NCBI RefSeq assembly: GCF_029991245.1 | Contig: NZ_JAIVFO010000001.1 | Location: 1-64,000 of the forward strand | Reading direction: 5' to 3' | From: Xanthobacter autotrophicus | GTDB lineage: Bacteria > Pseudomonadota > Alphaproteobacteria > Rhizobiales > Xanthobacteraceae | DNA: 64,000 nucleotides | Shown: positions 47,182 to 56,324 of the stretch, piece by piece | How positions within the stretch are numbered: position 1 is the first letter of the stretch | Layout of the letters: each line of letters opens with the position of its first letter | Translations under genes and position numbers: made by a program | Notes under the pieces: model-generated | Told to the model about the DNA's origin: nothing | Databases searched by the model: none | Seen by the model: only the letters and a program-made list of their open reading frames with translations

Positions 47182-48243
47182 ATGATTGCAAACGTGCCCG
47201 CGTTCTCCCCCGACACGACGCACCTGCCGCCGGACCACCCGAAGGTGGCCTTCGGCCGCATCGGCGTGCTCATCGTCAATCTCGGCACGCCGGAGGCCAC
47301 CGACTACTGGTCCATGCGGGCCTATTTGAAGGAATTCCTCTCCGACCGGCGGGTGATCGAGGTGAACCGTGCCCTGTGGTGGTTCGTGCTCAACGCCATC
47401 ATCCTCACCAGGCGCCCCGGCCCCAAGGGCCGCGACTATGCCAGCATCTGGAACCATGAGCGCAACGAAGGCCCGCTGAAGACCATCACCCGCGACCAGG
47501 CGGAGAAGCTGGCGGGGCATCTTGCGGGCCTTGATTCGCGCATCGTGGTGGATTTCGCCATGCGCTACGGCAAGCCGCCCATCGCCGAGCGCCTCGCAGC
47601 GCTCCAGGCGCAGGGCTGCGAGCGCATCCTCCTGGTGCCGCTCTATCCGCAATATTCCGCCGCCACCTCCGCCACCGTCTGCGACAAGGCCTTTGATGCG
47701 CTCAAACAGATGCGCTGGCAGCCGACCCTGCGCGTCGCCCCGCCCTGGCACGACGACGCGGTCTATATCGACGCGCTGGCCACATCGCTGGAGCGGCACC
47801 TGGCGGCCCTCGATTTCGAACCGGAGGTGATCCTCGCCTCCTTCCACGGGGTGCCGAAATCCTATCTGCTGAAGGGCGATCCCTATCATTGCCAGTGCGC
47901 CAAGACCGCCCGCCTGCTGCGCGCGCGGCTGGGACTGGACGAGAAGCACTTCCGCCTCACCTTCCAGTCCCGCTTCGGCCGCGAGGAATGGCTGCGCCCC
48001 TACACCGACGAGACGGTGAAGGCGCTGGCGGAAAGCGGGGTGAAGCGGCTCGCCGTGGTCAATCCCGGCTTCGTGGCCGACTGCCTGGAGACGCTGGAGG
48101 AGATCGGGGTGGAGAACCGCGAGATCTTCGAGCACCACGGCGGGGAGAAATTCGCCGCCATCCCCTGCCTGAATGCCGACGCCGAGGGCATGCGCGTGCT
48201 CGCCCACGTGGTGGAGCGGGAGTTGAAGGGATGGGTAGGGTAG
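47182..48243 (+). CDS. hemH: Ferrochelatase
   Basis: A 353-residue enzyme inserting Fe(II) into protoporphyrin IX, the last step of heme synthesis. Motifs: VLIVNLGTPEATDYWSMRAY, FLSDRRVIE, LVPLYPQYSAATSATV, the catalytic His in LASFHGVPKSYLLKGDPYHC, and TFQSRFGREEWLRPYT, with FVADCLETLEEI near the C-terminus. Length and motif order are standard. It appears to be a single-gene unit. Confidence 0.96.
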   Translation: MIANVPAFSPDTTHLPPDHPKVAFGRIGVLIVNLGTPEATDYWSMRAYLKEFLSDRRVIEVNRALWWFVLNAIILTRRPGPKGRDYASIWNHERNEGPLKTITRDQAEKLAGHLAGLDSRIVVDFAMRYGKPPIAERLAALQAQGCERILLVPLYPQYSAATSATVCDKAFDALKQMRWQPTLRVAPPWHDDAVYIDALATSLERHLAALDFEPEVILASFHGVPKSYLLKGDPYHCQCAKTARLLRARLGLDEKHFRLTFQSRFGREEWLRPYTDETVKALAESGVKRLAVVNPGFVADCLETLEEIGVENREIFEHHGGEKFAAIPCLNADAEGMRVLAHVVERELKGWVG

Positions 48244-48289
48244 GCGCCCACCGCGCAACGAGAAACCTCCACGGGATGTGAATTTTTTC

Positions 48290-48323
48290 AGCGGAGCAGG
48301 AGCCAAACGGCTTCCGCTCCGCT
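48290..48323 (+). promoter_or_regulatory. Long hairpin in the leader of the 58-codon ORF
   Basis: AGCGGAGCAGGAGCC (48290-48304) pairs with GGCTTCCGCTCCGCT (48309-48323), 14 of 15 positions including one G-T, with loop AAAC. It is 46 bases after the hemH stop and 31 bases before the small ORF. No U-tract follows on either strand, so it may be a processed or regulatory stem rather than a simple terminator. Confidence 0.55.
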
Positions 48324-48354
48324 AAAAGGCCGCAACCCCTTTGGAAGGACGCAA

Positions 48355-48531
48355 ATGAGCGAGATCACCCTGCGGCGCGCCTGCCTGGCGCAGGTCCGCG
48401 AAATGGCGCAGCGCAGCGAAATCGTCTACGCCCCCGCGGGGTCGCGCTGCACCAGTGCCCGCCGGGCCGGCCCCATGCAGAAGATCGACCCCCGCGCGCT
48501 CATTTCCCGCAAGACCACCCGCAAGGGCTGA
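48355..48531 (+). CDS. Small basic protein, 58 residues, unknown function
   Basis: ATG 48355 is preceded by TTGGAAGGA at suitable distance. The product (MSEITLRRACLAQVREMAQR at the start, ALISRKTTRKG at the end) is strongly basic with two cysteines and no membrane segment or known domain. Base composition at third positions is GC-rich like the neighbours. It lies between hemH and an Ada-like gene on the opposite strand. It may be a small nucleic-acid- or ribosome-associated protein, but nothing in the sequence proves that. Confidence 0.55.
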   Translation: MSEITLRRACLAQVREMAQRSEIVYAPAGSRCTSARRAGPMQKIDPRALISRKTTRKG

Positions 48532-48638
48532 GCCTTAAACCATCGGCCTTTTGTCGTTGACCGAGGCCAAGTGGGTCCGCTCAAGCGCCGCGCGGGCTTG
48601 ACCAATGGCCCATGAGCCAAGCTCACGCGCCGTAGGCA

Positions 48639-49517
48639 TTACTCCCCCTCCGGCTCCACCTTGCCGGCTTCCCAGCCGAGTATGGCGCGCTTGCGGGTCA
48701 GGCCCCAGTGGTAGCCGGTGAGGTCGCCGCTCTTGCCGATGACCCGGTGGCACGGCACCACGAAGGAAATGGGGTTCTTGCCCACCGCCGCGCCCACCGC
48801 CCGCGCCGCCTTCGGCCGGCCCACGTGCTCGGCGATGGTGGAATAGGTGGTGGCAAGGCCCATGGGGATGCGCAGCAGCGTCTCCCACACCCTGATCTCG
48901 AAATCCGTGCCGATGAACACGATGCGCAGGGGCTGGTCGCCCCGCCAGGACGCGGGATCGAAGATGCGCGCCACCAAAGGCGCGGTGGCGGTGGGGTCTT
49001 CCACATAGGTGGCGTTGGGCCAGCGGGCGCGCATGTCGGCCAGCGCGGCCGCCTCCTCGCCCACGTCGGCGAAGGCGAGGCCGCACAGGCCGCGCGGCGT
49101 GGACATGGCCAGCGCCAGCCCGAACGGTGAGGGATGGAAGCCGAAGCGCACCACCAGCCCCGCCCCGCCGGTCTTCCACTCCCCCGGCGACATGGCCTCG
49201 TGCACCACGAACAGGTCGTGCAGGCGGCCGGGGCCGGACAGGCCCAGCTCGAAGGCCGCGTCCAGCACGTTCGGGCATTGCGAGACGATGCGGCGGGCCC
49301 GGTCGAGCGTCACCGCCTGGAGGAAGGCCTTGGGGGTCAGCCCGCACCAGCGGCGGAACAGGTCGGTGAGGGCGCGGGCGGAGACGCCGGCGGCGGTGGC
49401 GATCTCCTCCACCTCCGGCTGCTGGCGCACATGGCGGGAAATATACTCCACCGCCCGGCGCACCACGTCATAGTCGCGGGCGGCGATGGCCAGCGGGGTG
49501 GCCGGCGTCGCGGTCAT
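48639..49517 (-). CDS. AraC-type activator fused to methylated-DNA-cysteine S-methyltransferase (Ada-like, lacking the N-terminal zinc domain)
   Basis: A 292-residue protein. Residues ~10-105 form an AraC helix-turn-helix region (VSARALTDLFRRWCGLTPKA). The C-terminal part is an O6-alkylguanine-DNA alkyltransferase with nucleophile Cys in FVVPCHRVIGKSG, preceded by TTYSTIAEHVGRPKAARAVG. The Ada N-terminal domain that repairs methylphosphotriesters and triggers activation is absent, so regulation must differ from E. coli Ada. The start is ATG 49517, with GGAGG five bases upstream. It repairs O6-methylguanine by irreversible alkyl transfer. Confidence 0.9.
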   Translation of the reverse strand: MTATPATPLAIAARDYDVVRRAVEYISRHVRQQPEVEEIATAAGVSARALTDLFRRWCGLTPKAFLQAVTLDRARRIVSQCPNVLDAAFELGLSGPGRLHDLFVVHEAMSPGEWKTGGAGLVVRFGFHPSPFGLALAMSTPRGLCGLAFADVGEEAAALADMRARWPNATYVEDPTATAPLVARIFDPASWRGDQPLRIVFIGTDFEIRVWETLLRIPMGLATTYSTIAEHVGRPKAARAVGAAVGKNPISFVVPCHRVIGKSGDLTGYHWGLTRKRAILGWEAGKVEPEGE

Positions 49518-49686
49518 CCGGCCTCCAAGAACGGACAAATCGGGAGCGGACAAATCGAGGGCGGGGCAATCGAGCGCCAGCACGGGGCATCTCCTTCAGG
49601 TCGAGCGTGGCCCATCTCACCAGAGCCGGCAAGCTGCGCCCACCCGATTTCGCCGCCCCGCGCCGGACGCCGGCCACGACCGTTGC

Positions 49687-50460
49687 TCAGGCCGGGTCGC
49701 GCTTGATGGCCAGTGGGCCGAAGGTCTGCTGGGACGACATGGACTGGATGCGGTTGATGTTCACATGCCGCGGCAGGGTGCAGGCGAAGAACACCTGCTC
49801 GGCGATGTCCTCGCCGGTCATGGGCGTGGCGCCGGCATAGACCTTGTCGGCCCGCTCCTTGTCGCCGCCGAAGCGGACCACGGAGAACTCGGTCTCGGTG
49901 AGGCCCGGCTCGATGTTGGTGACGCGCACCCCGGTGCCGGCCACGTCCGCCCACACGTTCAGCGAGAACTGCTTCACGAAGGCCTTGGTGGCGCCGTAGA
50001 CGTTGGCGCCGGGATAGGAATAGTCGCCGGCGATGGAGCCGGTGAACACCAGGTGCCCCTCCTTGCGCGCCACCATGGCCGGCAGGCTCGCCCGCACGGT
50101 CACGAGAAGGCCGGTGATGTTGGTGTCCACCATGGTCTTCCACTCATCGAGGTCGGCCGCGTAGGCGGGCTCGAGGCCGAGGGCGAGGCCGGCATTGGCG
50201 AACACCACGTTATAGGCGTCGAACGGCGCCGGCAGGCTGGAGAAGGCCGCGAAGGTCGCCTTCTCGTCGCGCACGTCCAGCACCAGCGGATGGATGAGGG
50301 CGCCGAACTCGGCCTTCAGCGCCTCGAGCCGCTCCGCCCGGCGGCCCACTGCCACCACCCGCGCGCCCACGCTCGCGAAGCGGCGCACCGTCGCCGCGCC
50401 GATGCCGGAGGTGGCGCCGGTGACAAGAAGGGTCAGGGTGCTGGGATCGAGCATGGACAT
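49687..50460 (-). CDS. Short-chain dehydrogenase, YdfG-like
   Basis: A 257-residue NADP-dependent SDR. The cofactor loop is LLVTGATSGIGAATVRRFA, followed by VFANAGLALGLEPA, catalytic Ser in FTGSIAGDYSYPG, and Tyr/Lys in NVYGATKAFVKQF. VTNIEPGLTETEFS follows, typical of the YdfG/3-hydroxy-acid dehydrogenase branch (L-allo-threonine, serine, 3-hydroxypropionate/malonic semialdehyde). Substrate not determined. It stands alone. Confidence 0.87.
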   Translation of the reverse strand: MSMLDPSTLTLLVTGATSGIGAATVRRFASVGARVVAVGRRAERLEALKAEFGALIHPLVLDVRDEKATFAAFSSLPAPFDAYNVVFANAGLALGLEPAYAADLDEWKTMVDTNITGLLVTVRASLPAMVARKEGHLVFTGSIAGDYSYPGANVYGATKAFVKQFSLNVWADVAGTGVRVTNIEPGLTETEFSVVRFGGDKERADKVYAGATPMTGEDIAEQVFFACTLPRHVNINRIQSMSSQQTFGPLAIKRDPA

Positions 50461-50756
50461 GGGGCAGCTCCGGCAAGCGAAGAAGGAAATGGACTCTGGC
50501 GAGACGGTAAGGGCCTGCTGATTAACCCGCCTTAACCATCGCGTCCATCCGCCACCCTATAACGGTATCAAGGTGAGGTCATGGCCTTGGTGCTGCCATG
50601 TTCTGCCGAAAGGGTGCCCGCTGTTACAGCCGGCAACGGAGTTCGCCTTCGGGCCGGCTGTGACCCGAACGTTGATGGCGCCCTTCCGGGCTTTTCCGCA
50701 GGTGGCGGAGGCTTGGATGACGCGCTAGGTTTGCGGGCACGTCCGGAGTGCGTTGA

Positions 50757-51332
50757 ATGAAGGTGGTTCTGGTATCGGCGGCCCTGTCGCTGACCATCGG
50801 TGCATTGGCACTCGGCGGTTGCAGCACAGAGCTTGACGGCTTCGGGGCGAAGCCGTCCGCCGTGGCGAGCAATCGGGTTCTCACGGCGCCCACCGGTTCG
50901 GTGGAGAGCGCGCCGGCGCCCCAGAACGTCTCGGCCTCCACGGCGGAGACCGCCACCAGCGCCATCACGCCGCGCTCCACCGCCGCCAACGTGCCGCTCA
51001 CCCCGCCTGCGGCCAATCCCGGCGGCACCGCCTATGCGCCCAGCGTCGCGCAAGGCCAGCTGTCCGGCGCCTGGACCTTCTCCTGGGACGACGGGCGCAA
51101 TTCCTGCCCGCTGCGCCTGAGCACCGACCGCGGCCTTTCCGGCCTCTCGGCCCAGGCCGACGTCTCCTGCCCCAGCGAGATCTTCATGACCAAGGGCTGG
51201 GATACCATGGGCCCGGATATCGTGCTCCAGAACCATCAGGGCAAGGTCACGGCCCGGCTCCAGCCGTCCGGCCCCAACCGCTATGTGGGCCTCATTTCCG
51301 AGAGCAACCAGAAAGTCACGCTCAGCCGGTGA
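50757..51332 (+). CDS. Outer-membrane lipoprotein with AprI/Inh protease-inhibitor domain (Brucella Omp19-like)
   Basis: A 191-residue lipoprotein. The lipobox is ALGGCS with lipidated Cys22. A Ser/Thr/Ala/Pro-rich linker spans residues ~30-98. A C-terminal beta-barrel Inh domain (GQLSGAWTFSWDDG, NSCPLRLS, ADVSCPSEIF, and a terminal KVTLSR) follows, with two cysteines able to form the conserved disulfide. Architecture and ending match Omp19 of Brucella, which inhibits host and bacterial proteases (established knowledge; similarity recalled, not computed). It likely protects the envelope from proteases. Confidence 0.85.
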   Translation: MKVVLVSAALSLTIGALALGGCSTELDGFGAKPSAVASNRVLTAPTGSVESAPAPQNVSASTAETATSAITPRSTAANVPLTPPAANPGGTAYAPSVAQGQLSGAWTFSWDDGRNSCPLRLSTDRGLSGLSAQADVSCPSEIFMTKGWDTMGPDIVLQNHQGKVTARLQPSGPNRYVGLISESNQKVTLSR

Positions 51333-51349
51333 CCCCCACCCGCTGGCCC

Positions 51350-52030
51350 TCACCCGCTGACGATGGTCTTCTCCCGTTCGCCGAAGCGCTCCTCGAACAC
51401 CAGGTCGTCCAGCGCCAGCCTTTTGCGCCAGCCGGCGCGCTCAAGGTCGGGCGTGTGCGCGAAATGGTCCACATAGCCCATGCACAGCAGGGCGATGGGC
51501 ACGATGGGATCGGGGATGGCGAGGATGCGGTGCAGGTCCGCAAGGGCGAGGATCGAGACCCAGCCCACCCCCAGGTTTTCCGCCCGCGCCGCCAGCCAGA
51601 TGTTCTCGACCGCGCAGACGGTGGAATAGATATCCATCTCGCTCTGGTGGGTGCGTCCCAGCACCACCGGCCCGGCCCGCTCCCGCTCGCAGGTCACGCA
51701 CAGCAAGAGTGGCGCCTCGCGCAGGCCTTCAAGCTTGAGCGAGCGGTAGAGGTCGGCCCGCTCGCCCTCGAACAGGGCGGCCGCCTCGGCGTTGGCGCGG
51801 GTGAAGGCGGCGTGCAGAGCCTCCTTGGTGGCGCTCTCGCGGATGACGATGAAGTTCCACGGCTGCAGGAACCCCACCGAGGGTGCCGCATGGCCCGCCG
51901 CCAGCACGCGGGCGAGCACGTCGGGCGGCACCGGATCGGGCAGGAAGTTGCGCCGCACGTCCCGCCGCTCGCGGATGCAGCGGTAGATGGCGGCGCGCTC
52001 TTCCGGCGAGAAGTTGTCGTCCTCCATCAT
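51350..52030 (-). CDS. bluB: 5,6-dimethylbenzimidazole synthase
   Basis: A 226-residue nitroreductase-fold flavin enzyme that cannibalises FMN to make the lower ligand of vitamin B12. Motifs: YRCIRERRDVRRNFLPDPVP near the N-terminus, AAGHAAPSVGFLQPWNF, CVTCERERAGPVVLGRTH and ARAENLGVGWVSIL, all typical of BluB. ATG 52030 (or 52027) follows a G-rich Shine-Dalgarno; ATG 52060 is the alternative. It shares its strand with glpD-glpK but is separated by a 148-base gap with a palindrome. MetH in this window needs cobalamin. Confidence 0.92.
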   Translation of the reverse strand: MMEDDNFSPEERAAIYRCIRERRDVRRNFLPDPVPPDVLARVLAAGHAAPSVGFLQPWNFIVIRESATKEALHAAFTRANAEAAALFEGERADLYRSLKLEGLREAPLLLCVTCERERAGPVVLGRTHQSEMDIYSTVCAVENIWLAARAENLGVGWVSILALADLHRILAIPDPIVPIALLCMGYVDHFAHTPDLERAGWRKRLALDDLVFEERFGEREKTIVSG

Positions 52031-52102
52031 CCGGGCGCCCCCCTTTTGGCTTCGCGGCATTCGACGGCGCGCGTTCTATCGTTACGTTTAGAGGGCGATT
52101 CA

Positions 52103-52129
52103 CCGAGCAAATTGATTGAATTTGCTCGG
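52103..52129. repeat. Perfect palindrome between glpK and bluB
   Basis: CCGAGCAAATT (52103-52113) and AATTTGCTCGG (52119-52129) with loop GATTG, an 11-bp perfect stem with an AT-rich core. It follows the glpK stop by 49 bases on its strand. It lacks a U-tract, and resembles palindromic intergenic repeats of this order. It could also be an operator for bluB. Confidence 0.6.
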
Positions 52130-52178
52130 ATCGCGCTCCAGCCATTGACGGCCAGTGGGCGGCAAGCGGGCTCCGAGG

Positions 52179-53672
<1,494 letters not shown>

Positions 53673-53695
53673 AGGATCCTCCCGGATGGTTGTCT

Positions 53696-55198
53696 TCAGC
53701 CGCCGCGCCGGGCGGCCATGTAGGCGTCGAGCGCCCGCGCCTCGGCGTGAGAGGTGCGCAGGCCGAGCTTGGAGCGGCGCCAGAGCACGTCCTCGGCGGT
53801 CATGGCCCATTCCTGGTCCATCAGCCAGTCCACCTCGCGACTGCACAGATGCGCACCGAACCAGTCGCCGAGGTCGTCCTCGTGCATCACGCCTTCCAGC
53901 AGGCGGAAGCTTGAGGTGCCATAGGCCCGCGCGAGGCGCTTGAGCAGGGCCGGATCGAGGGCGGGAAAGGTGCGGCGCAGGCTTTTCAGCAGATGCTCGA
54001 ACCCCTGCCGCGGGAAATCCCCGCCCGGCAGAGGCACCTTGCCCGTAAAGGCCGGCCCCAGCACCGGCAGATGGGGGGCAAGGTGCGCCAGCGCAGCCTC
54101 GGCGAGGCGGCGATAGGTGGTGATCTTGCCGCCGAACACGGACAGCAGCGGCGCCCCGCCCTCCGGCGCGTCGAGGGACAGCACATAGTCGCGGGTGGCT
54201 TCCTGCGCCTTGCCCGCACCGTCGTCGTACAGGGCGCGCACGCCGCTATAGGCCCACACCACCTGCGCCGGCGCGACCGAGGCGGCGAAATAGCCGCTCG
54301 CCGCCGCGCACAGATAGGCCACCTCATCGGGGCTCGCCACCGCGTCCTCCGGCCGGCCGTCATAGTCGAGGTCGGTGGTGCCGATGAGGGTGAAGTCGCC
54401 CTCATAGGGAATGGCGAACACGATGCGCCCGTCCCCGTTCTGGAACAGGTAGCAGCGATCGTGCGCGAACAGGCGGTGCACCACGATATGGCTGCCCTTG
54501 ACGAGGCGCAGGCGGGCGCTCGCCTTGAGTTGCAACACCTCCAGCACCTGCCCGGCCCAGGGGCCGGCGGCATCCACCAGCGCGCGGGCGCGCACGCACT
54601 GCCGCCCCGCCGCGCTGTCCACCGCGATCTCCCACACACCATCGGCGCGATGGGCGCCCACCACCCTGGTGCGCGGACGGATCCAGGCGCCCCGGTCCGC
54701 CGCATCGCGGGCGTTGAGCACCACGAGGCGGGCGTCCTCCACCCAGCAGTCGGAATATTCGAACGCCGTGCCGAGACCGGGGCGCAGCGGCAGCCCGGCA
54801 GGGTCGTGCCTCAGGTCCAGCGTGCGCGTGGGCGGCAGCAGGCGGCGGCCGCCCATATGGTCGTAGAGGAACAGGCCGAGGCGCAGCATCCACGCCGGGC
54901 GCAGGCCGGGATGGTGGGGCAGCACGAAGCGCAGCGGCCAGATGATGTGGGGGGCGATGCCCCACAGCACCTCGCGCTCGGCCAGCGCCTCCCGCACCAG
55001 GCGGAAGGCATAATGTTCCAGATAGCGCAGCCCGCCATGGATAAGCTTGGTGGAGGCGGACGAGGTGCCGGAGGCCAGGTCCGCCTGCTCGAACAGCACC
55101 ACCGACAGGCCGCGCCCCGCCGCATCGCGGGCGATGCCGGCGCCATTGATGCCGCCGCCGATGATGGCGAGGTCGAAGACGCGCGTGGTTTCCTCCAT
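53696..55198 (-). CDS. glpD: Aerobic glycerol-3-phosphate dehydrogenase
   Basis: A 500-residue FAD enzyme at the inner membrane that oxidises glycerol 3-phosphate to dihydroxyacetone phosphate and reduces quinone. The Rossmann FAD site is [18 protein letters not shown], followed by [19 protein letters not shown], typical of Glp[19 protein letters not shown] and [14 protein letters not shown] are further family motifs. ATG 55198 is chosen after GGGGAG-type ribosome binding sequence. It forms a glpD-glpK operon; no glycerol facilitator or glp repressor is visible nearby. Confidence 0.95.
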   Translation of the reverse strand: MEETTRVFDLAIIGGGINGAGIARDAAGRGLSVVLFEQADLASGTSSASTKLIHGGLRYLEHYAFRLVREALAEREVLWGIAPHIIWPLRFVLPHHPGLRPAWMLRLGLFLYDHMGGRRLLPPTRTLDLRHDPAGLPLRPGLGTAFEYSDCWVEDARLVVLNARDAADRGAWIRPRTRVVGAHRADGVWEIAVDSAAGRQCVRARALVDAAGPWAGQVLEVLQLKASARLRLVKGSHIVVHRLFAHDRCYLFQNGDGRIVFAIPYEGDFTLIGTTDLDYDGRPEDAVASPDEVAYLCAAASGYFAASVAPAQVVWAYSGVRALYDDGAGKAQEATRDYVLSLDAPEGGAPLLSVFGGKITTYRRLAEAALAHLAPHLPVLGPAFTGKVPLPGGDFPRQGFEHLLKSLRRTFPALDPALLKRLARAYGTSSFRLLEGVMHEDDLGDWFGAHLCSREVDWLMDQEWAMTAEDVLWRRSKLGLRTSHAEARALDAYMAARRGG

Positions 55199-55520
55199 CC
55201 CCGCCTCCCCCCGGTCTCCCGGCTGCGCCCATCGTCGCGACACCGGACTCACCGCCCCATCCCGCCAGACGATGCCGCGCCGGGCGGCGGCGTCAACTGG
55301 GCCATCGCCCGTTTCCCGGACCAGCGACGGCGCAGCCGGAGCGCCGAGCCGGGATCCAGCGCAAGACTCCTGCGCAGCAGGCAATGAGATGTCCCGACGG
55401 CGAAGCAAAAAGCGCCTTCGGCAGAGTCTTGCGCTGGGCCCCGGCTCTCCTTCCGCTGCCGCTCCAGTCGGCCGGGGCGCGGGGTTGCCCGACACCGAGG
55501 TGACGCCAAGCTTACGAAAG
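55199..55520. other. Intergenic region between glpD and the catabolic locus
   Basis: About 320 bases with no gene. It is dominated by the long inverted repeat at 55346-55447. The glpD promoter must lie in the part before 55346, but no consensus is evident. Confidence 0.5.
55346..55447. repeat. Long imperfect inverted repeat (REP/MITE-like)
   Basis: Left arm 55346-55369 reads GAGCCGGGATCCAGCGCAAG then ACTC. Right arm 55424-55447 is its complement at 21 of 24 positions. The arms flank 54 bases. The word CCGGGATCCAGCG(C)AAG is a frequent intergenic repeat in alphaproteobacteria (recalled). It may be a folded transcript end for glpD's neighbour genes or a non-autonomous mobile unit. Confidence 0.65.
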
Positions 55521-56285
55521 CTAAAGCCCGATCAGCCCGCCGGCGGTGAAGCCGCCGTCCACATTCAGGGTCTGCCCGGTGATGAAGGAGGACTTGGTCT
55601 CGTCCAGCAGGAAGGCGATGCCGCCGGCCACCTCGGAGGGAACGGCATAGCGGCGCATGGGCACGGTCTTCATCCAGCCGGCGCGGGCCTCCGCCGTGTG
55701 CATGGCCTTCACCATGGGCGTCTCGATGGGGCCGGGGGCGATGCCGTTCACCCGGATATTGAAGGGCGCGAACTCCACGGCGAGGATCTGCGTCAGCACC
55801 AGCACGCCGCCCTTGGAGGCGCCATAGGCCGAGCGGCCGAGATTGCCCCTGATGCCCGAGACCGAGGCGATGTTGACGATGGCGCCGCCGCCATTCTCCT
55901 TCATCACCCGCGCCGCCTCGCGTGCCACCAGGAAGGTGCCGACGAGGTTCACGTCGAGGATCTCGCGGAACAGCGCCACCGAGGTGTCCAGCGCCGGCAC
56001 GTCGCGGGCGATGCCGGCGGAATTCACCACGCCCCACAGCGGGCCGAAGTCCCGTTGCGTGCGGGTGACGAGGTCCACCACCTGCGCCTCGTCGGAGATG
56101 TCGACCACCTCGACGCGGACGCGGTCGCCATGGACGGCAAGCTGCGCCCGCGCCTTCTCCACGGCCGCTTCGTCGATATCGGCCGCGACCACGCGCCAGC
56201 CTTCCGCCAGAAGCGCCTCCACCGCGGCGAGGCCGATGCCCGAGGCGCCTCCCGTCACGATCACGCTTCGCGTCCTGCTCATCAT
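55521..56285 (-). CDS. Short-chain dehydrogenase (FabG/3-oxoacyl or 2,3-dihydroxy type)
   Basis: A 254-residue classical SDR: cofactor loop VIVTGGASGIGLAAVEAL, NSAGIARDVPALD, active-site Ser in VNIASVSGIRGNLG, Tyr/Lys in SAYGASKGGVLVLTQ, and VNGIAPGPIETPM. It follows the acyl-CoA synthetase gene by 39 bases on the same strand and is part of the IclR-centred locus. It may oxidise a hydroxy-acid or hydroxyacyl-CoA intermediate of the imported compound; the substrate is unknown. Confidence 0.87.
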   Translation of the reverse strand: MMSRTRSVIVTGGASGIGLAAVEALLAEGWRVVAADIDEAAVEKARAQLAVHGDRVRVEVVDISDEAQVVDLVTRTQRDFGPLWGVVNSAGIARDVPALDTSVALFREILDVNLVGTFLVAREAARVMKENGGGAIVNIASVSGIRGNLGRSAYGASKGGVLVLTQILAVEFAPFNIRVNGIAPGPIETPMVKAMHTAEARAGWMKTVPMRRYAVPSEVAGGIAFLLDETKSSFITGQTLNVDGGFTAGGLIGL

Positions 56286-56324
56286 GTCTCTCCCTTGGAG
56301 CTTCTGTTCTGTGTTCGGCTGGAT

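Noticed and set aside
52031-52178. Cobalamin riboswitch before bluB
   Set aside because: The gap is only 148 bases, contains one simple palindrome, and shows no B12-box-like sequence.
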